Assembly (NCBI RefSeq): GCF_008121495.1
Contig: NZ_CP043051.1
Span: 1,653,501-1,717,500 of the forward strand
Length of the DNA: 64,000 bases
Source of the DNA: Mediterraneibacter gnavus ATCC 29149
GTDB taxonomy: Bacteria > Bacillota > Clostridia > Lachnospirales > Lachnospiraceae
Direction of reading: 5' to 3'
Position 1 is the stretch's first letter; each line of letters starts with the position of its first letter. The notes below the pieces were generated by a model. The model saw only the letters and a list, made by a program, of their open reading frames with translations. It did no database searches and was not told the origin of the DNA. The translations under genes were made by a program, and so were the position numbers. This document shows, piece after piece, positions 22,768 through 31,914 of the stretch.

Positions 22768-24128
22768 AACGATTTTCTTTGAAATTAAAATTGACAGCGA
22801 TGTATTCCTTTTTTATGGTACTGGTGACCTGTCTCTGCCTTGCAGTCCTTTTTTCTCTGAGCGGAAATGAAATCCTGACGTCTGCACAGATGCACTTAAG
22901 AGAACGTGTGCAGGAAAGTGCAGATGAAATCGAGCTGGAAGACGGGGAATTCGAAATTGATTCGGATTTTTATTCACTGGATAACAATGTATATCTGGCG
23001 CTTTATGATACAGGTGGAAACTTCTTATATGGAAAGGTTCCGCCGGGACTGGAACAGGCTCCGCAATTCGAGGATGGAAAGATTCAGACGGTGAAAAGTG
23101 GAACAGAGCAGTGGTATGTGTATGATGTGCAGTATGAAATGGAAAATGGTCAGGAATTCTATATCCGGGGTGTAGTTTCTGTTACAGAGACACAGAAGGA
23201 GTTTTTGATCGCAGTCCGATTTGCGGTGATTTTACTGCCTTTGACTGTGATTTTAACGGCGCTGATCGGGTATCGTTTGATCAGGCGAACGCTTCTTCCG
23301 GTACGGCAGATGACAGAGACCGTACAGGAGATTCAAAAAGACGGAGATTTAAGCCGCAGGATCGGAGTCAGTCAGGATACCGGGAAAGACGAATTTTATC
23401 AGCTGGCAGGAACATTTGACGGTATGCTGGAAAGTCTGGAACAGGCGTTTCTCAGGGAACGGCAGTTTACATCGGACGTTTCCCATGAGCTGCGAACACC
23501 GGTCAGTGTGATTCTGGCACAGTGCGAGGCATCTCTGAATCGCACAGATTTGTCAGAAGAGCAGAGGAAAGAAATTCTTCTGATCCGGAAAAAAGCAGGA
23601 GAAATGTCTCAGATGATCTCTCAGCTTCTGTTATTGTCACGGGCAGATCAGGGGCGGCAGCAGTTAAATAAAGAAGAGATCAATATTAGTGAATTGACAG
23701 AAATAATTGTGGAAGAACAAAAGATGCTGGCGCAGAGGCGTAAAATTGAGGTTCATACAGAGATAGAACCAGACATCACAGGCTATCTGGATGAATCCTT
23801 TTATATCCGTATGTTGGATAATCTGATTTCGAATGCAGTTTCTTACGGAAAAGAAGGTGGGAATATTAAAGTGACACTTCATCAGATTCCGTCAGGGGTA
23901 CAGGGAACGGTAGAAGATGACGGAATCGGAATCAGCAGAGATGATCAGGTGCATATATGGGAGCGGTTTTACCGGGTGGATGCCTCACGGACTGGAAAGG
24001 AAGAAGGTTCGCACTCCGGCCTTGGACTTTCCATGGTAAAATGGATCGCACAGGCACATGGAGGGAATGTCCGGGTGGAGAGTGAGCTCGGAAAAGGCAG
24101 CTGCTTTACATTTGAGTTAAAATTCTAA
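22764..24128 (+). CDS. Sensor histidine kinase
   Basis: The 454-residue kinase has two membrane segments (about 8-32 and 152-176) around a sensor domain of 120 residues outside the cell, then a HAMP domain, the phospho-acceptor His241 in DVSHELRTPVSVI and an ATP-binding domain (DNLISNAVSYGKEGG, then DDGIGIS and GLGLSMVKWIAQAHGG). The architecture is that of EnvZ/CusS-type kinases. It forms one operon with the response regulator at 22093. Confidence 0.94.
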   Translation: MKRFSLKLKLTAMYSFFMVLVTCLCLAVLFSLSGNEILTSAQMHLRERVQESADEIELEDGEFEIDSDFYSLDNNVYLALYDTGGNFLYGKVPPGLEQAPQFEDGKIQTVKSGTEQWYVYDVQYEMENGQEFYIRGVVSVTETQKEFLIAVRFAVILLPLTVILTALIGYRLIRRTLLPVRQMTETVQEIQKDGDLSRRIGVSQDTGKDEFYQLAGTFDGMLESLEQAFLRERQFTSDVSHELRTPVSVILAQCEASLNRTDLSEEQRKEILLIRKKAGEMSQMISQLLLLSRADQGRQQLNKEEINISELTEIIVEEQKMLAQRRKIEVHTEIEPDITGYLDESFYIRMLDNLISNAVSYGKEGGNIKVTLHQIPSGVQGTVEDDGIGISRDDQVHIWERFYRVDASRTGKEEGSHSGLGLSMVKWIAQAHGGNVRVESELGKGSCFTFELKF

Positions 24129-24218
24129 TCTTATTTTAATCTTCATGGAATATATTATCCTTACAGACAAAGAATAACAGTGTAGAAATGCAGTTGATAG
24201 AAAGAGAGGAATTAAAAT

Positions 24219-24815
24219 ATGATGAAGAAAAGATATTTTGCAGCGGTAGCAGTATGTGTGATGGCAATGAGCATGTTTACAGGATGTGCAGGAAATGATG
24301 GAAAGGATATCGGAAAAGATGCAGCGAAAACAGCAGCATTTTCAGATGCAGGTGTAACAGAAGACGAAATCACAAGGCTGAAAGTAAGCAAGGATCACGA
24401 TGACGGAAGAAGTATTTATGAGGTTGATTTTACAGTTGCATCCACAGGGGAAGAATATGATTATGAGATTTCAGCAGAAGATGGAAGCATACTTCAGGTT
24501 GACAAAGAGATGGACAAGGGAAGTGTGAGTACGACGCAGAATCAGGATCAGAACGCTTCTGAAAATTCCACACAGCAGGGAAGCAGTAACACAGCAAATC
24601 AGACAGAGGTAGCAATTTCAGAGGAAGAAGCAACAAACCTTGCGTTGGAAAGAGTGCCGGGGGCATCTGCACAGGATTTGAGAATTCAGCTGGAGTTTGA
24701 CGATGGAGTCCAGAAATACGAAGGCGACATTATTTATGACGGAAAAGAATATGATTTTGAAATTGACGCCAACACAGGAACATTTCTGGAATGGAGTGAA
24801 GAACGGGTTGGATAA
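24219..24815 (+). CDS. Lipoprotein with two PepSY domains
   Basis: The 198-residue protein has a signal peptide and lipobox MFTGC, so it is anchored on the outer face of the membrane. PepSY repeats cover about 35-95 (VDFTVASTGEEYDYEISAEDGSIL) and about 130-195 (QLEFDDGVQKYEGDII, then FEIDANTG), separated by a Gln/Asn/Ser-rich linker. PepSY proteins often inhibit proteases or take part in signalling next to two-component systems, as here. It lies 90 bases after the kinase gene and may have its own promoter. Confidence 0.85.
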   Translation: MMKKRYFAAVAVCVMAMSMFTGCAGNDGKDIGKDAAKTAAFSDAGVTEDEITRLKVSKDHDDGRSIYEVDFTVASTGEEYDYEISAEDGSILQVDKEMDKGSVSTTQNQDQNASENSTQQGSSNTANQTEVAISEEEATNLALERVPGASAQDLRIQLEFDDGVQKYEGDIIYDGKEYDFEIDANTGTFLEWSEERVG

Positions 24816-24831
24816 GGGAAAGGATAAAAAA

Positions 24832-25305
24832 ATGACAGGATTAAGTACATTATGTTATATCGAAAAAGACGGAAAATATCTGATGCTGCATCGCACAGTA
24901 AAAAAGAATGATGTCAATAAAGATAAATGGATCGGTGTGGGTGGACATTTTGAGGCAGACGAAAGTCCGGAGGAATGTCTGCTGCGGGAAGTGAAAGAGG
25001 AGACAGGATACACTCTGACTTCCTGGAAATATCGTGCGATCGTGACATTTGTGTCAGGTGACGGTGTGACAGAGTATATGTCCTTATTTACAGCAGATGG
25101 ATTTACAGGAGAACAGATTGCCTGTGACGAGGGAGAACTTAAGTGGGTAGATAAAAAAGAAATTGACCGACTCAATCTCTGGGAAGGGGATAAAATATTC
25201 TTCCGACTCCTGGAGGAATCGGAAGAATTCTTTTCTCTGAAACTGATCTATGATGGAAACGGAAAGCTATTGAAAGCGATGCTGAATGGAAAACCGATGA
25301 ATTAG
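24832..25305 (+). CDS. Nudix hydrolase (MutT-like)
   Basis: A 157-residue protein with a complete Nudix box, G-x5-E-x7-REVKEETGY (about residues 43-65), that coordinates Mg for hydrolysis of nucleoside diphosphate derivatives. The LCYIEKDGKYLMLHRT start is like 8-oxo-dGTP diphosphatases, which clean the nucleotide pool; the true substrate is not certain. ATG 24832 follows AAGGGAAAGG. Its 3' end overlaps the convergent hemolysin III-like gene by four bases. Confidence 0.88.
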   Translation: MTGLSTLCYIEKDGKYLMLHRTVKKNDVNKDKWIGVGGHFEADESPEECLLREVKEETGYTLTSWKYRAIVTFVSGDGVTEYMSLFTADGFTGEQIACDEGELKWVDKKEIDRLNLWEGDKIFFRLLEESEEFFSLKLIYDGNGKLLKAMLNGKPMN

Positions 25306-25958
25306 ATCAGGTAGCAATACATGACAATAAAGTGGCAGGCACTTCCGGCCATAACAAAAAGATGAAAAATCTCGTGGCTTCCGAAATTCTTATGTTTACT
25401 ATTGAAGATCGGAAGCTTTAATGCGTAGATAATACCGCCGATCGTGTAGATGATTCCCCCTGCTAAAAGCCAGCCAAATGCCGCCGGCGATAATGAGTGG
25501 AAAATTTGTGTGAAAGCCAGTACGCAGGTCCATCCCATCCCGATGTAGAGAATGGAAGATACCCATTTCGGGCAATAGACCCAGAAGGCCTTGATCAGAA
25601 TTCCTACAATAGCGATCCCCCAAACAATGGAAAGCAGAATCAGTCCGGTACGTCCTTTCAAAGTGATCAGACAGATTGGAGTATAGCTTCCGGCGATAAG
25701 GATAAAGATCATCATGTGATCGATCTTTTTCAATATCGTATTTACTTTTGCAGAAATATCAAATGTATGGTAGGTCGTGCTGGCAGCATACAGCAGGATC
25801 AGGCTGATCGCATATACGGCAAGGGAAATGAGAGATACCCTGCCCGGTTCATGGGCTGCCTTTATCAACAGAGGAATCGCGCCGCAGATTGCCATAAGCA
25901 TACCAATAAAATGTGTGATCGCGCTGCCGGGGTCTTTTAAATGTTGTGTTTTGTTCAT
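25302..25958 (-). CDS. Hemolysin III-family membrane protein (YqfA-like)
   Basis: The 218-residue protein has seven hydrophobic segments and the family signature of PAQR/hemolysin III proteins: ASTTYHTFDIS near residue 65, a loop with DHMMIFILIAGSYTP, and HEIFHLFVMAGSACHF close to the end with metal-binding histidines. Despite the name, most bacterial members act in membrane homeostasis. A 19-bp palindrome lies 33 bases upstream of its start, which suggests a specific regulator. Confidence 0.9.
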   Translation of the reverse strand: MNKTQHLKDPGSAITHFIGMLMAICGAIPLLIKAAHEPGRVSLISLAVYAISLILLYAASTTYHTFDISAKVNTILKKIDHMMIFILIAGSYTPICLITLKGRTGLILLSIVWGIAIVGILIKAFWVYCPKWVSSILYIGMGWTCVLAFTQIFHSLSPAAFGWLLAGGIIYTIGGIIYALKLPIFNSKHKNFGSHEIFHLFVMAGSACHFIVMYCYLI

Positions 25959-25991
25959 TGATATCTTCCTCCTTAAAATTTGAAAATTGCA

Positions 25992-26010
25992 TGTAGTTTT
26001 AAAAACTACA
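25992..26010 (-). promoter_or_regulatory. Palindromic operator-like site
   Basis: TGTAGTTTTAAAAACTACA, perfect nine-base arms around one A, between the hemolysin III-like gene and the helicase promoter. No cognate regulator can be named. Confidence 0.5.
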
Positions 26011-26087
26011 TTAAGTATATGTGTATATTACACCTTGTATTCCTTGAATGCAAGTGATTTTAAAAAATTTTTATAATCAAAGAAATT

Positions 26088-26116
26088 TTGACAGAAAAAG
26101 AAAATTCTGATATGAT
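26088..26116 (+). promoter_or_regulatory. Promoter of the DEAD-box helicase gene
   Basis: TTGACA, 17 bases, TATGAT; the predicted transcript starts near 26123 and has a leader of about 58 bases. Confidence 0.75.
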
Positions 26117-26133
26117 AATTCAGATTGTATTGT

Positions 26134-26166
26134 GGGACTGTTATACAGTCCCCTATTTTTGTTTTG
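26134..26166 (+). terminator. Attenuator-like terminator in the helicase leader
   Basis: GGGACTGT-TAT-ACAGTCCC followed by CTATTTTTGTTTT, some 11 bases after the predicted transcription start and about 15 bases before the ATG. It would stop many transcripts early unless the hairpin is melted, for example by the helicase itself or at low temperature. Confidence 0.65.
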
Positions 26167-26180
26167 AGAAAAGGAGATTT

Positions 26181-27764
26181 ATGGAAGAATTAAAATTTGA
26201 AGAGTTAGAGTTGTGTCCTGAAATATTAAAAGCAGTAAAACATATGGGATTTGAAGAGGCATCACCGATTCAGTCCAAAGCGATTCCTGTGATCATGAGC
26301 GGAAAAGATGTGATCGGACAGGCGCAGACAGGAACCGGAAAAACAGCAGCCTTTGGAATCCCGCTTCTGGAAAAGATTGATCCGAAGAATAAAAAACTTC
26401 AGGCGATTGTTCTTTGCCCGACAAGAGAGCTGGCAATCCAGGTTGCAGAAGAAATCAGAAATCTTGCAAAATATATGCATGGGATAAAAGTTCTGCCAAT
26501 CTATGGAGGACAGGAGATTGTAAAACAGATTCGTTCTCTGAAAAGCGGCACACAGCTTGTGATCGGAACACCGGGACGTGTGATGGATCATATGCGCCGC
26601 AAAACTATGAAAATGGATCATGTGCATACGATCGTGCTGGATGAGGCGGATGAGATGCTCAACATGGGATTCCGTGAGGATATTGAGACAATTTTGGAAG
26701 GAATTCCACAGGAACACCAGACAGTGCTTTTTTCTGCGACAATGCCAAAGGCAATCTTAGAGATCACAAAACAGTTCCAGACAAATGCGGAACTGGTGAA
26801 GGTGACGAAGAAAGAGCTGACCGTTCCGAACATTGAACAGTTTTACTATGAAGTGAAACCGAAGAATAAAGAGGAAGTGCTTTCCCGTCTTCTGGATATT
26901 TATACACCGAAACTCTCCGTTGTATTTTGTAATACGAAGAAACAGGTAGATCTGCTTGTGAATGGACTGCTTGGAAGAGGATATTTTGCGGCAGGACTTC
27001 ATGGAGACATGAAGCAGGCACAGAGAGACCGTGTGATGCAGGGATTCCGTTCCGGAAAGACAGATATTCTTGTGTGTACAGACGTAGCAGCAAGAGGAAT
27101 CGATGTGGATGATGTGGAAGCGGTATTTAACTATGATCTTCCGCAGGATGATGAATATTATGTGCACCGTATCGGAAGAACCGGACGTGCCGGACGCGTG
27201 GGACGTTCGTTCTCTTTTGTTTCCGGAAGAGAAGTTTATAAGCTGAAAGAGATTCAGCGTTACTGCAAGACGAAAATTTATGCACAGAAAGTACCGTCTT
27301 TAAACGATGTTGCAAATACAAAGATGGAAAATGTGCTGGAAGAGATTGAACAGATCATTGAAAATGAAGATCTGACAAAATTCCTTCAGATCATTGAAGA
27401 ACGTGTCAATGAATCTGATTATACTGCAATGGATCTGGCAGCAGCATTTTTAAAATACTGTTCCGGACAGCAGGAGACAGAAGAAAAAGATATGGAATTT
27501 GGTGATACCGGGGCAGAAGAAGCCGGAATGGTTCGTCTATTTATTAATATCGGTAAGAAAAACAAAGCAAAACCGGGAGATATCGTGGGCGCAATTGCCG
27601 GTGAAAGCGGAATTCCGGGAAAACTGATCGGAACGATCGATATGTTTGATAAGTATACATTTGTAGAAGTTCCGAGAGAATATGCACGAGATGTACTCAA
27701 TGCAATGAATCATACGAAAATCAAAGGAAAATCTGTTGCGGTAGAGCCGGCAAATCAGAAATAA
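26181..27764 (+). CDS. DEAD-box RNA helicase with DbpA-type RNA-binding end
   Basis: The 527-residue ATP-dependent RNA helicase remodels ribosomal or messenger RNA. The motifs run in order: Q motif (GFEEASPIQSKAIP), AQTGTGKT, PTRELA, DEAD in VLDEADEML, SAT and HRIGRTGRAGR. The C-terminal 75 residues (RLFINIGKKNKAKPGDIVG) form a DbpA-type RNA-recognition fold. The length fits the CsdA/DeaD/CshA group. ATG 26181 follows AAAGGAG. Confidence 0.93.
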   Translation: MEELKFEELELCPEILKAVKHMGFEEASPIQSKAIPVIMSGKDVIGQAQTGTGKTAAFGIPLLEKIDPKNKKLQAIVLCPTRELAIQVAEEIRNLAKYMHGIKVLPIYGGQEIVKQIRSLKSGTQLVIGTPGRVMDHMRRKTMKMDHVHTIVLDEADEMLNMGFREDIETILEGIPQEHQTVLFSATMPKAILEITKQFQTNAELVKVTKKELTVPNIEQFYYEVKPKNKEEVLSRLLDIYTPKLSVVFCNTKKQVDLLVNGLLGRGYFAAGLHGDMKQAQRDRVMQGFRSGKTDILVCTDVAARGIDVDDVEAVFNYDLPQDDEYYVHRIGRTGRAGRVGRSFSFVSGREVYKLKEIQRYCKTKIYAQKVPSLNDVANTKMENVLEEIEQIIENEDLTKFLQIIEERVNESDYTAMDLAAAFLKYCSGQQETEEKDMEFGDTGAEEAGMVRLFINIGKKNKAKPGDIVGAIAGESGIPGKLIGTIDMFDKYTFVEVPREYARDVLNAMNHTKIKGKSVAVEPANQK

Positions 27765-27860
27765 TCAAACTGGACTGGTTAAAAATACAATAACTGGACA
27801 TTTTCATCTATCCACTTTGGTGGTAGGATAAGACCATCAAAAATGAAAAGAGGGAAAACG

Positions 27861-28475
27861 ATGGAAAAGAGAAAGCAGACAGTAGTAAAACTGGCACAGA
27901 CAGCACTTTTGGCAGCACTTTGCTTTGTATCATTTACATTTTTGCAGATTAAGATCCCGATGCCGGGTGGAGATGCTACATCCCTTCATATCGGGAATGC
28001 ATTTTGTGTTCTGGGAGCATTGCTCTTAGGCGGTTGGTACGGCGGACTGGCCGGCGCAATTGGGATGACGATCGCAGATGTTCTGGATCCGATTTATATC
28101 GTAGGAGCACCAAAGACATTTGTGTTGAAGCTCTGTATTGGTCTGATCGTAGGACTTGTGGCACATCGTATCGGGAAAATTAATGAAAGTACAGATAAGA
28201 AATATGTATTTCGCTGGAGTGTCCTTGCATCCGTTGCAGGACTGGGATTTAACGTGATCGCGGACCCATTGGTAGGATATTTTTACAAACAGTATATTTT
28301 AGGACAGCCGCAGCAGATGGCAGAAGTACTTGCAAAATGGAGTACAGCAACCACATTTGTGAATGCAGTTGTATCTACGATTCTGGTGGCAGTTCTGTAT
28401 AATGCACTGCGTCCGGTGTTGTTAAAAAGCGGGATGCTGCAGATTGTAAGAAAAACAGAAGAAGTCAAAATTTGA
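27861..28475 (+). CDS. ECF transporter substrate-binding (S) component
   Basis: A 204-residue membrane protein with six hydrophobic segments, which would bind a vitamin or a similar small molecule and work with a shared energising module encoded elsewhere. LAQTALLAALCFVSFTF and the motif GGWYGGLAGAIGMTIADVLDP are typical of the DUF1393/PF07155-like S proteins; riboflavin and pantothenate are among proposed substrates. ATG 27861 follows AAGAGGG. The 96-base gap after the helicase gene holds a small hairpin (CTATCCAC / GGTGGTAG at 27808-27826) that I could not match to a known riboswitch. Confidence 0.82.
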   Translation: MEKRKQTVVKLAQTALLAALCFVSFTFLQIKIPMPGGDATSLHIGNAFCVLGALLLGGWYGGLAGAIGMTIADVLDPIYIVGAPKTFVLKLCIGLIVGLVAHRIGKINESTDKKYVFRWSVLASVAGLGFNVIADPLVGYFYKQYILGQPQQMAEVLAKWSTATTFVNAVVSTILVAVLYNALRPVLLKSGMLQIVRKTEEVKI

Positions 28476-28488
28476 AATAGAGAAATGT

Positions 28489-28541
28489 GAAACCCTGGAT
28501 GGAGAAATCAGATGAATTTCTTCATCTGGGGTTTTCTATTG
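28489..28541 (+). terminator. Terminator after the ECF S gene
   Basis: Long interrupted stem starting GAAACCC and ending GGGGTTTTC, with AGAAAT / ATTTCT inside. Confidence 0.75.
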
Positions 28542-28620
28542 CTTCTAAATATTGTTTTTATCATCCGATTCCAATAAAATAATGGGCAGACAAGAGGTGG
28601 AATAAGGATAAGAAAAATTA

Positions 28621-28656
28621 TTTTTAGGCACACCGACTATGGTTTAGCCGGTGTGC
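28621..28656 (-). terminator. Terminator of the sigma-factor operon
   Basis: On the minus strand GCACACCG / CGGTGTGC with a 13-base loop; CCTAAAAATAATTTTTC follows. Confidence 0.75.
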
Positions 28657-28661
28657 GGTTG

Positions 28662-30371
28662 TTAGTGACCAGAGTAAGTAAAAATTGCGGTGTAATATTC
28701 CACATCTTCAGAGGCTATGGACTCATTTCCTTCGTAAGGGCCATAGTATTTATAAGCACGGTCATCACGACCGGTGATATATACAAGCAAATCATCGGAT
28801 GCATCTGTCAGATCCAATCTTTGCATAAATGTTTCATGCATCTGTTTGGCCGAGTTTGTAAGACCGATATCCTCAAGTTTGCGAGCCATTTGGTCTACTA
28901 CATTTTTCATCTCGGCGAGTTGGGATTCGGAATAAACATCCCCGGTGGGAGTACTCGCTTTATCCCCTATGAAGCAGATAGGTTCCTGAGTTCCGGTGTA
29001 TTCTTGGAATGAGCGATCATATGTTAAAATGTGAGTTTCTGCAATTGTCCAGGCTGTTCTATACTGATATCGGTAAATACTAATGCAAATATATGTTTTA
29101 TCTTTATCTTCTTTTAAAAATACTCCATTTTCCGTAATACTACCGCCGATATCAACAGGGTCAGCAAATGTTTTATACTCAGCAGTATTTTTTATAGTAC
29201 CATCCTCATGTTCGTACATACGAAGTATAAGCTGCTTCTGAGGAGTTTGTACTCCACTGTTATTATTTGCATATGGTTCCAGAAAAACGGCAAGAAGTTC
29301 ATTTTCTCCATCATGATCAAAGTCCAAAATACTGTAGTTCAAAAGACCGTGTATTTCTTTTTCCCATGTTAAAAAACGCTCATGTTCCATAGTATCAATT
29401 TGATAGGTTCCGTCATCTATTGTTCCATAAGAGGGAATCATTGTCTCATTTACATACTTTTCCCAATCATATGGAGTTTCCTTATTTTGAAAAGATGCAA
29501 AGAGACCACCACCTATGGTAACAGCTGCTGTAATTCCCAAAATGATTTTGGTGATGAAGCCTTTAGTAGCAGTTAGAGATGCGGTGGTTGGTTTTACATT
29601 GTTGAGGGCGGTTGGTTTATCTGCCATTGATAATGCCTGCCAGATCTCACTAGAAAGCGTGGGTGGTATTGGAGTAGCTGCATTTTTGAAAAGGCAGAGG
29701 AAAAATGGAAGTGGTGCAAGACCATAAAGCTTAGTTCCTCTTTTTTCCAGTTCTCTGACTTGCAGTTCAATTTTTTTTCGTCCGTAAGCAAGCCTCGATT
29801 TCACGGTGTTTTCTGAACAATTGAGCAAGTGGGCAATCTCTTTTATGGACATTTGCTCATAGTAATACAAGGCGATTGGAACTCGTTGTTCTTCTGATAG
29901 AGAATTGAGAATGTTGTCTATCAGACGAGCTGTTTCTTTTTGATCAATGGCTATTTCTGGAATATTTTCAATTCTATCATCTTCAAAATCCAATATTTCA
30001 TCAGAATTGGAATAAGTGATAGAAGAGAAAGCAACAGATTTTGTTTTTCTTAAATAGTCAATTGTATGATTATGTGCAATTCTTTTCATCCAGGAACAAT
30101 ACTTTTCAGGATTTTTTAATTGTGATAAATTGTTGAATCCTTTGATAAAACTGTCCTGGACCAGGTCAAGAACAGTGTCCGGATCTTTTATCATAGCATG
30201 TACAGTGTAATATACGTTGCTGTATGCGATATGATAAAGTGATTCAATAGCAGACTGATCATTAGAAATAGCCTGTTGGATCAATTCAGGAGTGGCTTGT
30301 AAATATGTACCACAGTTTGGACATAGAGTGATTTCATCGTTTACCTTTTCTCCGCATTTATAACAGTTCAT
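28662..30371 (-). CDS. ECF-type sigma factor fused to a membrane and outer domain
   Basis: The 569-residue protein combines parts normally encoded separately. Residues 1-20 are a zinc ribbon (CYKCGEKVNDEITLCPNCG). Sigma region 2 follows at about 35-105 (VLDLVQDSFIKGFNNLSQL, then YCSWMKRIAHNHTIDYLRK) and region 4 at about 150-205 (IALYYYEQMSIKEIAHLLNC). One membrane segment (about 270-292) leads to a C-terminal domain of 270 residues, predicted to lie outside, with DFDHDGENELLAVFLEPY. It may sense the envelope directly. ATG 30371 follows AAGGAGAAC. A gene for 45 residues lies upstream in the same direction. Confidence 0.82.
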   Translation of the reverse strand: MNCYKCGEKVNDEITLCPNCGTYLQATPELIQQAISNDQSAIESLYHIAYSNVYYTVHAMIKDPDTVLDLVQDSFIKGFNNLSQLKNPEKYCSWMKRIAHNHTIDYLRKTKSVAFSSITYSNSDEILDFEDDRIENIPEIAIDQKETARLIDNILNSLSEEQRVPIALYYYEQMSIKEIAHLLNCSENTVKSRLAYGRKKIELQVRELEKRGTKLYGLAPLPFFLCLFKNAATPIPPTLSSEIWQALSMADKPTALNNVKPTTASLTATKGFITKIILGITAAVTIGGGLFASFQNKETPYDWEKYVNETMIPSYGTIDDGTYQIDTMEHERFLTWEKEIHGLLNYSILDFDHDGENELLAVFLEPYANNNSGVQTPQKQLILRMYEHEDGTIKNTAEYKTFADPVDIGGSITENGVFLKEDKDKTYICISIYRYQYRTAWTIAETHILTYDRSFQEYTGTQEPICFIGDKASTPTGDVYSESQLAEMKNVVDQMARKLEDIGLTNSAKQMHETFMQRLDLTDASDDLLVYITGRDDRAYKYYGPYEGNESIASEDVEYYTAIFTYSGH

Positions 30372-30404
30372 AAGTTCTCCTTCCCATAGCATAGTGTATT
30401 TCTG

Positions 30405-30542
30405 TTAACGTTTGTCAGGTGTTTCATTTTCTTCATTAAGGATTTTTAAAATTTGTTGTAAGAGCTTTTTTGCGGTTTCGGAATCTAGTTGTCCGCTTTC
30501 TACTAATTTTGCAAAAAGTATTGTAAAATAGTCATCCTTCAT
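30405..30542 (-). CDS. Small protein upstream of the sigma factor
   Basis: A 45-residue acidic helical peptide (MKDDYFTILFAKLVESGQLD at its start) with the ribosome site GGAGG seven bases upstream. It ends 33 bases before the sigma-factor start and is probably co-transcribed. Its small size and position suggest a modulator, but there is no family evidence. Confidence 0.55.
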   Translation of the reverse strand: MKDDYFTILFAKLVESGQLDSETAKKLLQQILKILNEENETPDKR

Positions 30543-30707
30543 TCCTATTACCTCCGTTCTATAATGATGACGATAGATGTTGGCAACAGGTTTTAAAAAG
30601 TAAATTATTTTAATGTTAGTATACTGCATGTTATGCTGTATAAGATATTAAAATAATAGCATAATGTGCTGTAGAATAACAACAGAACATTTGCAGGAGG
30701 ATTGATA

Positions 30708-31055
30708 TTGAAGAATGAACTTGATTATACCAAATTGGGGGAGCGACTAAAAGAAGCACGTATAAAAAAACACATGACGCAAGAGGAATTGAGCGAAAAA
30801 ATTGATTCTGCCACAAGTTCTATTTCCCATCTGGAAAATGGCACACATAGTCCTTCGCTCAAAACACTGATAAAGATTTGCAATGTTTTAGAAATAGGGA
30901 TTGATGCACTTCTTTGTGACAGTCTTTCGGCGATATCCTCGTCCTATTTAGACAAAGATTTTGAAAAGTTGTTATCTGATTGTACAGTGCAAGAGAAAAA
31001 ATTATTGCTCAGAATATTAGAGGTGACGAAAAAAACAATACGGGAACAAAAATAG
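30708..31055 (+). CDS. XRE-family transcriptional regulator
   Basis: The 115-residue regulator has a classical helix-turn-helix at about 8-62 (LGERLKEARIKKHMTQEELS, then SSISHLENGTHSPSLKTLIK). It is divergent from the sigma-factor operon. The gap of 165 bases contains an inverted pair (GCATGTTATGCT and AGCATAATGTGC) that could be its operator. The TTG at 30708 is the start; the TTG at 30702 is too close to AGGAGG (30695-30700). Confidence 0.88.
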   Translation: MKNELDYTKLGERLKEARIKKHMTQEELSEKIDSATSSISHLENGTHSPSLKTLIKICNVLEIGIDALLCDSLSAISSSYLDKDFEKLLSDCTVQEKKLLLRILEVTKKTIREQK

Positions 31056-31088
31056 CTGTGGAGTATGCCTCACAGCTATTTTTGTTCC
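31043..31088 (+). terminator. Terminator after the XRE gene
   Basis: Eighteen-base perfect arms, GGAACAAAAATAGCTGTG and its complement, with a ten-base loop; the inner ten bases with TTTTT form a standard terminator usable on both strands. Confidence 0.88.
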
Positions 31089-31250
31089 TGTATTGCTTTT
31101 TTTAACTATGTATGCTAAATTTGTATTATTAAGCAATATATGCTAAATAATAATATAAAAAAGATGGGAAATTATAAAACCTCGGAAAAGAATGATACGT
31201 CTAAGAGGATGTAATCATAAAAATACAATAATACAAAAGGAGAAAAGGGT

Positions 31251-31667
31251 ATGAAAAAAATAGTGAAAAGAGCGGGGCTTATTTCAGGAATTATTTTAAG
31301 TGCATTCGTAATAGGAGGTTGTGGGAAAACGGTTGATCTAAACGATTGTGTAGAGGTGAAAGTTTCCGGAATTGATGGGAAAGGAAAAGCTGAGGTCACA
31401 GTTGATTATGACAAGATGGAAACTTTGCTTGCAAAAGAATTGAATATTGAGGTGAAAGATAAGGATATAGAAAATATAGAAGATTTGGGAAGTGCGGTAG
31501 ATGGATTATCGAAGATAGATCAGGCAGAAAATTGTGTTAATTTTCAGGTGCAGCCGGCAGATAATTTAAAAAATGGAGATAAAATAACAGTAAAATCAAT
31601 AATTGATGAGGAAAAAGCAAAAGAATTAGGTATTAAATTCTTTAGGTTAGAATCGATGATGGGGTAA
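31251..31667 (+). pseudogene. Lipoprotein gene, 5' fragment
   Basis: It encodes a signal peptide with lipobox (FVIGGC), then a region of about 110 residues with beta-strand repeats (VEVKVSGIDGKGKAEVTVDY) that recalls extracellular Ig-like domains. The genuine frame stops making sense after KELGIKF at about 31640, and ends at a TAA at 31665. The rest of the gene is found 2.5 kb downstream behind the IS91-like insertion (from about 34180). The shortened product might still be exported. Confidence 0.75.
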
Positions 31668-31914
31668 ACGAAAAAGCAGTTTTGACATTTCAGTGAACTG
31701 CCCCTTCGTTTACTCCATTTTCGATTTGACCTAATTGAACAAAGTGAGCGTCCGAGTAGATACTACCTATGGACTTTTAATCTTTTGTTCTTATCCATGA
31801 TTATACAGGATTTCCTATGCAGACGCTACAGAAATCAAGGATTTTCAGATAAATAGATACAACAATAAAACCTCAGGATTTTGAGGCTTAAAAAACATAT
31901 AAAAGATTTGGATT

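Noticed and set aside
27765..27860. Riboswitch ahead of the ECF S component
   Set aside because: Only one small hairpin is seen. I could not fit the THF, FMN, TPP, preQ1 or cobalamin patterns to this short gap.
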